Shown here piece after piece: positions 1 to 5,156 of a DNA stretch of 5,156 nucleotides; the first letter of the stretch is position 1; every line of letters begins with the position of its first letter. The notes below the pieces were generated by a model that worked only from the letters and a program-made list of their open reading frames with translations, searched no databases and had not been told where the DNA came from. A program made the position numbers and the translations under genes. Origin of the DNA: Bacteriovoracaceae bacterium (GTDB lineage Bacteria; Bdellovibrionota; Bacteriovoracia; Bacteriovoracales; Bacteriovoracaceae); contig JAKLJM010000194.1 in NCBI GenBank assembly GCA_023151145.1, forward strand, positions 1 to 5,156. Direction: 5' to 3'.

Positions 1-1
1 A

Positions 2-409
2 AAAGATTGCATACAGCTTGTTAAAGATTTAGGAATGAGTGATCGAGTACATTTTCTACAAGGAATAAATAATCAAGAGCTGCCTGTACTTTATCAAGCA
101 GCGAAAATGTTTGTCTTTCCATCATTTTTTGAAGGTTTTGGTATACCCTTGATTGAAGCGATGTTTAGCCGCATACCTGTTCTCACAAGTTTTGGTTCAT
201 GTTTCCCAGAGGTGGCAGGTCCTGATTCTTGGTATCTGGATCCCTACAAATCAGACGATATTGAGCGGGTAATGTCGGAAGTTTTAAATACTGAAGATAA
301 AGAGATTCAAAAAAGAGTTGAGAGGTCCTATGTTTTTGTTCAAAAGTTTCACTGTCAAAATACTACATCGCAATTAGTGGATATCTATTCTCAACTAATC
401 CAGCACTAA
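2..409 (+). CDS. Glycosyltransferase, GT4-like (GT-B fold), C-terminal part; 5' truncated by window edge
   Basis: The reading frame is open from base 2, before the first in-frame ATG at 35, so this is the 3' part of a longer gene (135 codons visible). The protein is the C-terminal, nucleotide-sugar-binding Rossmann half of a GT-B glycosyltransferase. It shows DRVHFLQG, then ELPVLYQAAKMFVFPS, then FEGFGIPLIEA. The last contains the EX7E motif (E-GFGIPLI-E) typical of GT4 retaining enzymes, followed by PVLTS and FPEVAG and the LDPY stretch near the sugar-nucleotide site. Family knowledge says such enzymes move a sugar from an NDP-sugar to a lipid, glycan or protein acceptor in the cytosol. Donor and acceptor cannot be read from this part. 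It lies 88 bases upstream of a flagellin gene on the same strand, so a role in surface polysaccharide or in flagellin glycosylation is possible but unproven. No terminator is visible after its stop. Confidence 0.88.
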   Translation, partial: KDCIQLVKDLGMSDRVHFLQGINNQELPVLYQAAKMFVFPSFFEGFGIPLIEAMFSRIPVLTSFGSCFPEVAGPDSWYLDPYKSDDIERVMSEVLNTEDKEIQKRVERSYVFVQKFHCQNTTSQLVDIYSQLIQH

Positions 410-422
410 AAACACTAAATTT

Positions 423-449
423 TAAGCTCGCGGAAATTTATGCCGATAG
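423..449 (+). promoter_or_regulatory. Predicted sigma-28 (FliA) flagellar promoter
   Basis: The -35-like element TAAGCTCG is at 423-430 and the -10 element GCCGATAG at 442-449, separated by exactly 11 bases. The enterobacterial FliA consensus is TAAAGTTT-N11-GCCGATAA. The -10 box matches at 7 of 8 positions. The -35 box matches well only at its most conserved 5' end (TAA). Placement directly upstream of a flagellin gene, the classic sigma-28 target, strengthens the call. Transcription would be expected to start about 6-9 bases after the -10 box, near 455-458. No competing sigma-70-like promoter stood out in this gap. Confidence 0.8.
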
Positions 450-451
450 GA

Positions 452-481
452 AATTACAACCACATGGTAGTGGTTGTAGTT
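452..481 (+). promoter_or_regulatory. 5'-leader stem-loop of the flagellin mRNA
   Basis: TACAACCAC (455-463) and GTGGTTGTA (470-478) form a perfect 9-bp stem around the six-base loop ATGGTA (464-469). A T-G wobble (454/479) and two A-T pairs (453/480 and 452/481) can extend it. There is no T-tract afterwards, so it is not an intrinsic terminator. It begins at or within a few bases of the start expected from the FliA promoter and ends four bases before the AAGG ribosome-binding site. A 5'-terminal hairpin of this kind is known in other systems, such as the ompA leader, to slow mRNA decay. It could also be part of a translational control site or a DNA operator. The structure is seen; the function is inferred. 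Confidence 0.7.
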
Positions 482-483
482 AT

Positions 484-491
484 CAAGGATG
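484..491 (+). promoter_or_regulatory. Flagellin ribosome-binding site, overlapping a CsrA-like motif
   Basis: AAGGA (485-489) is the only good Shine-Dalgarno in the leader. It sits 8 bases before TTG at 498, which is good spacing, but overlaps the ATG at 489, which it therefore cannot serve. The surrounding CAAGGATG matches the core (CARGGAUG) of the published high-affinity CsrA consensus RUACARGGAUGU, although the flanking bases do not match. The RBS decides the start codon choice; the CsrA reading is a hypothesis. Confidence 0.65.
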
Positions 492-497
492 AAATGT

Positions 498-1325
498 TTG
501 CGAGTTTCCACTAATGTGAACTCGATGGTTGCCCAAAGGATTTTAAAGGGACACACTATCGATGAGTCACGTGAAAATGTTCGTCTTTCTTCAGGTGATA
601 GAATCACCTCCGCGGCGTATGATCCGTCTGGCTTAGCCATTTCCGAAAAACTTCGAGCAAAATCTCGTTCACTTTATCAAGCAGAAAGAAATTCAAACGA
701 TGCGATCTCTTTACTTCAAGTAGCAGAGGGCTCTCTGGGGGTTATGGCCGATATGTCACAGAGACTTAGAGAGTTGGCCATGCAAGCATCCACTGACACT
801 GTTTCTGACATGGATAGAAGTATCATTGATAAAGAATTTCAAAGTTTAAAAAATGAGATTAAAAGATTAACAGAATCAACAAAATTTAATGGTAATCATA
901 TTATCAATGACAAAGGGTCAGTCTATGACCTACAAATTGGAATTGGTGGTGATGCATTTAATGATCGCCTTCGTTATGATATGAAGCGAGTGATGGATTC
1001 TAGTAATAATTTTGGTATCGGCAATGTAGATCTTCGTTCAAAAGATAGCGCACAAAATTCTCTAAAGGCCATTAGCTCAATGATGTCTCAAATTAGTTCA
1101 AGTCGTGCTGAGCTTGGAGCGATGTCTAACAGAATGACTTCAGTCATTCAAAATCTTCAAATGTCTAAAGAAGGAACAGCAGCGACAAATTCTAAAATTA
1201 GAGATACCGATGTGGCCAAAGAAAGTGCCGAAAAAATGAAAACTCAAATAGCCGCCAATGCAACGTCAGCAATGCTGGCAAATGCCAATAGTACTCCATC
1301 AGTTATTTTAAAATTATTTTCTTAA
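498..1325 (+). CDS. fliC: Flagellin (flagellar filament subunit), short D0/D1-only type
   Basis: This is a structural subunit secreted by the flagellar type III apparatus that polymerises into the filament. From TTG498 it is 275 residues. The N-terminal D0/D1 domain (about 1-130) opens MRVSTNVNSMVAQR and carries RLSSG (29-33), GLAISEKLRA (45-54), NDAISLLQVAEGSL (67-80), QRLRELAMQ (88-96) and FNG (130-132). The C-terminal D1/D0 domain (about 180-275) carries SRAELGAMSNRM, IRDTDVAKES (234-243) and ANANSTPSVILKLFS at the end. Only about 50 residues separate the two, so the variable outer D2/D3 domains are absent; this is typical of small flagellins. I prefer TTG498 over ATG489 because the RBS is correctly spaced for it, the protein then starts in the usual flagellin way (MRVxTN), and the extra MKC would bring in the only cysteine. 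One deviation is YDPSG at 41-45 where flagellins commonly have DDAAG. The predicted FliA promoter upstream supports late flagellar-class expression. It could be one of several paralogues, so the symbol marks the family only. Confidence 0.94.
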   Translation: MRVSTNVNSMVAQRILKGHTIDESRENVRLSSGDRITSAAYDPSGLAISEKLRAKSRSLYQAERNSNDAISLLQVAEGSLGVMADMSQRLRELAMQASTDTVSDMDRSIIDKEFQSLKNEIKRLTESTKFNGNHIINDKGSVYDLQIGIGGDAFNDRLRYDMKRVMDSSNNFGIGNVDLRSKDSAQNSLKAISSMMSQISSSRAELGAMSNRMTSVIQNLQMSKEGTAATNSKIRDTDVAKESAEKMKTQIAANATSAMLANANSTPSVILKLFS

Positions 1326-1334
1326 TGAACAAAA

Positions 1335-2690
1335 TTAGATGGGGGTGTTTTTGTGAGGAATAACAATCTCAAAACTAGTACCTTCGTTCAGGACTGATTG
1401 TACCTTAATTGAGCCTTGATGTTTTTGCATAATATGTTTGGCAATTGAAAGTCCTAATCCCGTTCCTTGAATAGTAGAGGAGCGAGAAGCATCGACTCTA
1501 AAAAAACGTTCAAATATTCGGTGTACTTGATCTTGAGGAATACCGATTCCAGAATCTTTCACAATGATCTTTAAGACATTTTCTTCATTAAAGACATGAA
1601 CAAAAACAGATCCATTGATACGATTGTACTTACAGGCATTTTCTAAAACATTGAGCATCAATTGATCAAAAAGTTTTGGATTTACAAAGGCATGTTGAGC
1701 ATCGAAACAAGTTAACATTTCCAGATTTAGATCTTGATATTTGTCTTTTAAATCAAAAAGGATTGATTCTATTAAGACATCTATTTCAATTTCTTCTTTA
1801 GTGATTCGTCCCTGTGACTCAATTTTAGAGAGTTCTAAAAGCTCATTGATCATCGATAAAAGTCTTTTAGAGTTTTTTGTAATCTGAGTGCTCACTTCAG
1901 AGAGATCATCTTTTTTTTGAATGGAGTTTTGCAAGCTTTGGATATGACCCATTAAGATTGTTAAAGGAGTACGAATTTCGTGAGAGACATTGGCAACAAA
2001 TTCTTCGCGCATTTTATCTGTGAGTCTTCGTTCTGTCGTTTCAATAAGAATAACGAGGACGCAGTTTGGAGTTTGATGAAAGCTATCTAAGGGTGAGAGA
2101 TATGCATCGAAGTAAAAACGATTAGCTTCCTTCGGGGGGATGATGCTGATCTCAAGTGATTCATTACTTTTTGAATTTAAGGCCTTAATGGCGAGCTCTT
2201 CTAGTGAATGGTCGCGCACTAATGACAACAAATGCTGTGAAGGGAGACTTTTTACAGTGTTTGGTGCAAAAATATCGTAAAATTTAGAATTTGCGTAAAT
2301 GATATTTTGTGAATGGTCGAGAACGAAAACAGAACTAGGAAAGGCTTCAACTAATTTTTCAAACTGAGTAGTTTCGTTTAATAGTTCTTTCTCTTGAATC
2401 GCGACTTTTTTTTGTAGCTGAATAATCTTGTCTTCGTATTTTTCCCATTCATTTTTAGGAAACTGAAGGACTGATTCAGAACTTTGATCTTCCAAGAGGC
2501 CTTTGGCCTTAGGGAGTGCCAGTTTAATCATGAAGAGAATATTGATAAAACTCCAAATCAGAAAAAATGAAAACGTATACGTCTTTTGATCAGAATAATC
2601 TTTTGGCCAAAATGAATGAGCAGAAATGGCAATAAAACCACAGACAATAAGGTAGACAGCTAAAAGTCTAATCCGTCGTTTATCTAACAT
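1335..2690 (-). CDS. phoR: Phosphate-regulon sensor histidine kinase PhoR
   Basis: This is an inner-membrane histidine kinase that would phosphorylate PhoB when phosphate is scarce and dephosphorylate it when phosphate is plentiful. It has 451 residues. Two membrane segments (about 7-28 and 39-60) enclose only some ten residues, so there is no real periplasmic sensor, as is usual for PhoR, which takes its cue from Pst/PhoU. A charged, probably coiled linker (about 80-110) is followed by a PAS-like domain (about 108-220, with FVLDHSQNIIYAN). Then comes the HisKA H-box FVANVSHEIRTPLT (phosphoacceptor His237) and the HATPase domain: N-box LNVLENACKYN (346-356), G1 DSGIGI (379-384), F-box IFERFFRVD and G2 GTGLGLS (409-415). 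All catalytic motifs are intact. The ATG lies 2 bases after the phoB stop, with only a weak purine-rich GAAGAA in front, suggesting translational coupling to phoB. The assignment as PhoR rather than a generic kinase rests on architecture plus the pst-phoU-phoB context. Confidence 0.93.
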   Translation of the reverse strand: MLDKRRIRLLAVYLIVCGFIAISAHSFWPKDYSDQKTYTFSFFLIWSFINILFMIKLALPKAKGLLEDQSSESVLQFPKNEWEKYEDKIIQLQKKVAIQEKELLNETTQFEKLVEAFPSSVFVLDHSQNIIYANSKFYDIFAPNTVKSLPSQHLLSLVRDHSLEELAIKALNSKSNESLEISIIPPKEANRFYFDAYLSPLDSFHQTPNCVLVILIETTERRLTDKMREEFVANVSHEIRTPLTILMGHIQSLQNSIQKKDDLSEVSTQITKNSKRLLSMINELLELSKIESQGRITKEEIEIDVLIESILFDLKDKYQDLNLEMLTCFDAQHAFVNPKLFDQLMLNVLENACKYNRINGSVFVHVFNEENVLKIIVKDSGIGIPQDQVHRIFERFFRVDASRSSTIQGTGLGLSIAKHIMQKHQGSIKVQSVLNEGTSFEIVIPHKNTPI

Positions 2691-2692
2691 TT

Positions 2693-3409
2693 TTATTCTT
2701 CATTTATGACTCGATAACCTACGCCACGAATTGTTTCGATAACGTTAGAGTATGTTCCTAGTTTTTTACGTAAGCCGAAAACATGAGTATCAATGGTTCT
2801 ATCTGTCACATGAACTGGTCCATCTTGAATATATTCGACAAGTTGGTTTCTCGTAAGAACTTTTCCTGGATTCATCATAAAACATGAGAGTAGTTTAAAT
2901 TCTGAGAGTGTTAATTCAATATGTTCTTCTTTTATCCAAGTTTTACATTGATCTAAATCAATTGTTAATTCTTTGTGCTTGAGAATTTTTTTGGATTCAT
3001 TTGGATTTTCCTTTTGGTTTCGCTGGCCTCTTCTTAAGAGGGAGCGTACGCGTGCTTGGAAAATCGGTAAATCAAAAGGTTTTGTGATATAGTCATCAGC
3101 TCCAGCATCAAGACCTTCCACGATTTGTTCAGGCGTTGAAAGTGCAGTTAGCATGAGAACAGGGATTTTTTGAGTCGCTTTATACATCCGGATGAATTTA
3201 CATATCTCAAGTCCGTTAGTAGAAGGAAGCATACGATCTAAGATAAAGAGTTCAATGGATTTTAAATCCGTACCTTGAATATAATCTAAAGCCATCTTAC
3301 CATCCGAAAAATCAAGTGACTTTAAACCTATTTCTTCAAGAGAAGATTTAAGAATTTGAGCAATTTCTTTTTCATCTTCAACGATAAGAATTTGAGGTTG
3401 ATTACTCAT
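2693..3409 (-). CDS. phoB: Phosphate-regulon response regulator PhoB (OmpR/PhoB family)
   Basis: This is a cytosolic transcription factor that binds Pho-box DNA once phosphorylated by PhoR. It has 238 residues, close to the usual length. The receiver domain (about 5-125) has the acidic pair E11-D12, phosphoacceptor Asp58 in LDRMLP, Thr88 in MLTA, Lys110 in ITKPFD, and the GADDYI signature. After a linker rich in charged and polar residues (about 128-144) comes the winged-helix DNA-binding domain (about 145-238). It has LTLSEFKLL, the recognition-helix region DRTIDTHVFGLRKKLG (203-218) and the wing motif IRGVGYRV (227-234). The start ATG overlaps the end of phoU by 8 bases and is preceded by GGAG (3416-3419) at 6-base spacing. 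All phosphorylation residues are present, so a working regulator is expected. An OmpR-family regulator of another stimulus is formally possible, but the genes on both sides argue for PhoB. Confidence 0.94.
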   Translation of the reverse strand: MSNQPQILIVEDEKEIAQILKSSLEEIGLKSLDFSDGKMALDYIQGTDLKSIELFILDRMLPSTNGLEICKFIRMYKATQKIPVLMLTALSTPEQIVEGLDAGADDYITKPFDLPIFQARVRSLLRRGQRNQKENPNESKKILKHKELTIDLDQCKTWIKEEHIELTLSEFKLLSCFMMNPGKVLTRNQLVEYIQDGPVHVTDRTIDTHVFGLRKKLGTYSNVIETIRGVGYRVINEE

Positions 3410-4064
3410 TTTTATCTCCGGTTGTTGGTGTTTGAACCTTACCTTGTTTTAATTCTGGGCTGTGGCGAATATCAGATCCGGATTCTAAAAAGATGACGTC
3501 TTCTGCAATGTTTTTAGCATGGTCACCAATGCGCTCGAGATTTTTGGAAATCTTGATAATGGCATATCCTTCATCAAAACTAATCTCGTTGTTTTTGATA
3601 AGATCGATATAGTGTCTGACAATATCTTTGTTCAGAAGATTAATTTCTTGATCACTTCTAATGACGTCCATCGCAAGCATGATATCAGAGCGAACAAAAG
3701 AGTCTAATGAGTTCTTAACCATCAACGAGACTTCTAGCGCCATATTTTTTAATTGAAGAATTTCACGATTAACACTTTGAAAATGGCGTTTGATTTTTAG
3801 CGACTGATCGCCCATACGTTCAAGATCTGCATTCATTTTCATGATAGAGAGTGCCGTTCTTAAATCTTTAGCGTTGGGAGATTTTAGTGCAATGTATTTG
3901 AAACATGAATCATCAATAATCTTATGGTATTCGTTGATCTTTTTTTCTAGGCTTAAAACGTCTTCTAACGTTTTTTCTTTGTTAAGTGAAGAGTTGAGTG
4001 AAGCTTCAACAACACTGGACATCTTTAAAACAAGTTCTCTTAATTCTTTACATGAAATATTCAT
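3402..4064 (-). CDS. phoU: Phosphate signalling protein PhoU
   Basis: PhoU is a peripheral, cytosolic helical-bundle protein that connects the PstSCAB importer with PhoR and keeps the Pho response off when phosphate is plentiful. It has 220 residues, close to the usual size. Two tandem PhoU repeats are visible, each with the metal-binding E/DXXXD signature: ADLERMGDQSLKIKRH (79-94, E82/D86) and KNLERIGDHAKNIAEDV (174-190, E177/D181), followed by the typical FLESGSDIRH (192-201). About 19 residues after that are polar and probably disordered; the last codons overlap the phoB start. The ATG at 4064 has AGGGGA (4071-4076) six bases upstream and lies 15 bases after the pstB stop. Position between pstB and phoBR fits its role as the link between importer and two-component system. 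Confidence 0.95.
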   Translation of the reverse strand: MNISCKELRELVLKMSSVVEASLNSSLNKEKTLEDVLSLEKKINEYHKIIDDSCFKYIALKSPNAKDLRTALSIMKMNADLERMGDQSLKIKRHFQSVNREILQLKNMALEVSLMVKNSLDSFVRSDIMLAMDVIRSDQEINLLNKDIVRHYIDLIKNNEISFDEGYAIIKISKNLERIGDHAKNIAEDVIFLESGSDIRHSPELKQGKVQTPTTGDKNE

Positions 4065-4079
4065 TTAGTTTCCCCTAGA

Positions 4080-4850
4080 TTAACCAAATCTTCCTGAAAT
4101 ATAATCTTCTGTTTTTTTAACTTTTGGATTGGTGAAAATTTCTGAACTTTCACCGTGCTCAATTAATTCACCATAAATGAAAAAAGCCGTAGTATCTGAG
4201 ATACGTGCCGCTTGTTGCATATTGTGAGTAACAACAACAACAGTGTATTCTTTTTTTATTTCGCTCATCAGTTCTTCGATTTTAGCTGTGGCAATCGGAT
4301 CAAGAGCAGATGTAGGTTCATCCATTAATAGTACTGGTGGATTGACAGCTAAGGCTCGAGCAATACAAAGTCTTTGTTGTTGTCCTCCAGACAAAGAAGT
4401 TCCAAGTGCATTTAATTTGTCTTTTACTTCTTCCCAAAGTGCAGCTTTTTTTAAACATGATTCCGCAATATCGTACAATTCAGATTTTTTCATTGAATGT
4501 TGGATTTTTAGACCAATAACAACATTTTCAAAAATACTCAAAGAAGGAAAGGGGTTAGGTTTTTGGAAAACCATTCCAATACGACTTCTTACTTGCACAA
4601 CATCCATTGATTTGGCATAGATATTTTTGCCTTCTAATAAAACTTCACCATCTACTTTTGCCCCTTCAATTTCTTCATGTATGCGATTGAGACAGCGTAA
4701 ATAAGTTGATTTCCCACAGCCAGAGGGACCAATAATTGCGTTGACTGTTTTTTCTTCAAACTTTAAATCGATTCCCTTTACCGCATGAAAATCGCCAAAC
4801 CAAGCGTGTAGATTTTTTGTTTCGAGAATGTATTTTGTATCTAAATTCAT
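4080..4850 (-). CDS. pstB: Phosphate ABC transporter ATP-binding protein PstB
   Basis: PstB is the ATPase subunit of the high-affinity phosphate importer PstSCAB, acting as a dimer on the cytosolic face of PstC-PstA. From ATG4850 it has 256 residues, the normal PstB length. Motifs are complete: Walker A GPSGCGKST (41-49), Q-loop VFQKPNPFP with Gln96 (the PNPFP stretch is characteristic of PstB), signature LSGGQQQR (153-160), Walker B VLLMDEP (173-179), D-loop SALD (181-184) and the switch His209 in VTHNMQQAARISD. The C-terminal EHGESSEIFTNPK is also typical. The frame stays open upstream to an ATG at 4946, but that 32-residue, Cys-rich extension is out-of-frame pstA sequence. ATG4850 has AGGA at 4857-4860 with six-base spacing, so it is chosen. 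Confidence 0.97.
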   Translation of the reverse strand: MNLDTKYILETKNLHAWFGDFHAVKGIDLKFEEKTVNAIIGPSGCGKSTYLRCLNRIHEEIEGAKVDGEVLLEGKNIYAKSMDVVQVRSRIGMVFQKPNPFPSLSIFENVVIGLKIQHSMKKSELYDIAESCLKKAALWEEVKDKLNALGTSLSGGQQQRLCIARALAVNPPVLLMDEPTSALDPIATAKIEELMSEIKKEYTVVVVTHNMQQAARISDTTAFFIYGELIEHGESSEIFTNPKVKKTEDYISGRFG

Positions 4851-4856
4851 TTTATG

Positions 4857-4860
4857 TCCT
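4857..4860 (-). promoter_or_regulatory. pstB ribosome-binding site overlapping the pstA stop codon
   Basis: AGGA on the minus strand lies six bases before ATG4850 and overlaps the pstA TAG stop (4859-4861). It fixes the pstB start and implies that ribosomes finishing pstA reach the pstB initiation site, a common arrangement for keeping membrane and ATPase subunits in balance. Confidence 0.75.
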
Positions 4861-5156
4861 ATTTCTTTTTTAATTGAGAAACAACAGTTCTTGCAAATAA
4901 GTTTAAGCCTAAAACAATGACCACTAAAACAAAAGCTCCGGCCCAAGCTTGTTTATGCCAATCTTTAAAGGGAGATATGGCATAAGTATAAATTTGAACG
5001 GGTAGAGAGGCCATGGGTTCGTTAATCGCAGAACTCACGTACATGCTTCCAAATGCAGTAAAAAGTAGCGGGGCAGTCTCTCCAGCTGCTCTGGAGATCG
5101 CGAGAATTATACCGGTAATGAGATTTGAGAATGATCCATTTACAATGATATAAACA
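4859..5156 (-). CDS. pstA: Phosphate ABC transporter permease PstA, C-terminal part; 5' truncated by window edge
   Basis: The frame is open to the right edge, upstream of the internal ATG at 5044, giving 98 visible residues, about the last third of a PstA of usual length (roughly 280-300). The segment LITGIILAISRAAGETAPLL is the EAA-type cytoplasmic coupling loop, with the RAAGETAPL sequence typical of PstA/PstC-type phosphate permeases; it docks onto PstB. Near the C-terminus WAGAFVLVVIVLGLNLFAR forms the last membrane helix, followed by a short basic tail ending QLKKK. The protein is an inner-membrane subunit forming the phosphate channel with PstC. PstA rather than PstC is favoured by the position directly before pstB (gap 8 bases) and by the C-terminal sequence. 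It ends in TAG. pstC, pstS and the operon promoter would be expected beyond the right edge. Confidence 0.93.
   Translation of the reverse strand, partial: VYIIVNGSFSNLITGIILAISRAAGETAPLLFTAFGSMYVSSAINEPMASLPVQIYTYAISPFKDWHKQAWAGAFVLVVIVLGLNLFARTVVSQLKKK

Noticed and set aside
416..440. Inverted repeat TAAATTT/AAATTTA as a possible terminator for the glycosyltransferase gene
   Set aside because: The stem is only A-T pairs with an 11-base loop, no T-tract follows, and it overlaps the predicted -35 region.
464..514. A 16-codon reading frame starting at the ATG in the hairpin loop and overlapping the flagellin start
   Set aside because: It has no ribosome-binding site, its start is buried in the stem-loop, and the run of Val codons is simply the right arm of the repeat being read. 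Probably chance.
422..640. Minus-strand open frame of 72 codons across the leader and flagellin start
   Set aside because: It is opposite a well-supported gene and promoter, shows no family motif, and looks like a shadow of flagellin codons.
1329..1354. ACAAAA/TTTTGT repeat at the convergent gene junction as a bidirectional terminator
   Set aside because: Six mostly A-T pairs with a 14-base loop are too weak to be convincing.
2803..2820. Pho-box-like CTGTCAC followed by ACTGGTC
   Set aside because: It lies inside the phoB coding region, the second half does not match CTGTCAT in phase, and no promoter setting is seen.
4243..4620. Plus-strand open frame of 125 codons opposite pstB, and similar ones at 3519-3707 and 3841-4068
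   Set aside because: They are antisense to conserved genes, lack RBS and recognisable domains, and reflect codon bias of the real genes.
4851..4946. N-terminal extension of PstB by 32 residues
   Set aside because: It overlaps the pstA coding end in another frame, is Cys-rich and unlike PstB, and a well-placed RBS precedes ATG4850.

Overview
The window looks like a low-G+C (by eye) Gram-negative, flagellated bacterium. The flagellin is short and Cys-free, and it is preceded by a sigma-28-type promoter. Next to it lies a Pst/PhoU/PhoB/PhoR phosphate-control operon. This mix would fit Bdellovibrionota (Bdellovibrio/Bacteriovorax-like) or a related deltaproteobacterial-type lineage. That placement is an inference from protein style and composition, and nothing in the window proves it.

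Left part, plus strand (1-1325): the C-terminal part of a GT4-type glycosyltransferase runs in from the left edge. It is followed by a short leader and a complete flagellin gene. The 88-base gap before the flagellin is densely organised. It holds a FliA-type promoter with exact 11-base spacing (423-449), a strong hairpin (452-481) that starts almost at the predicted transcription start, and a Shine-Dalgarno embedded in CAAGGATG (484-491), which also matches the core of a CsrA-binding site. The likely start codon is TTG at 498 rather than ATG at 489.

Right part, minus strand (5156 down to 1335): pstA (3' part only), pstB, phoU, phoB and phoR, transcribed leftwards with gaps of 8, 15, -8 and 2 bases, so almost certainly one transcript. 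PstA and PstB belong to the high-affinity phosphate ABC importer. PhoU links importer state to the kinase, PhoR is the membrane histidine kinase, and PhoB is the DNA-binding response regulator. Importer, signal transducer and two-component system are thus made together. The operon promoter and any Pho boxes lie beyond the right edge.

The two units converge: flagellin and phoR stop codons are only 9 bases apart, and I see no convincing terminator for either. Every stretch is accounted for by recognisable gene families. I found no evidence of a wholly new system. The most interesting part is the compact flagellin leader.
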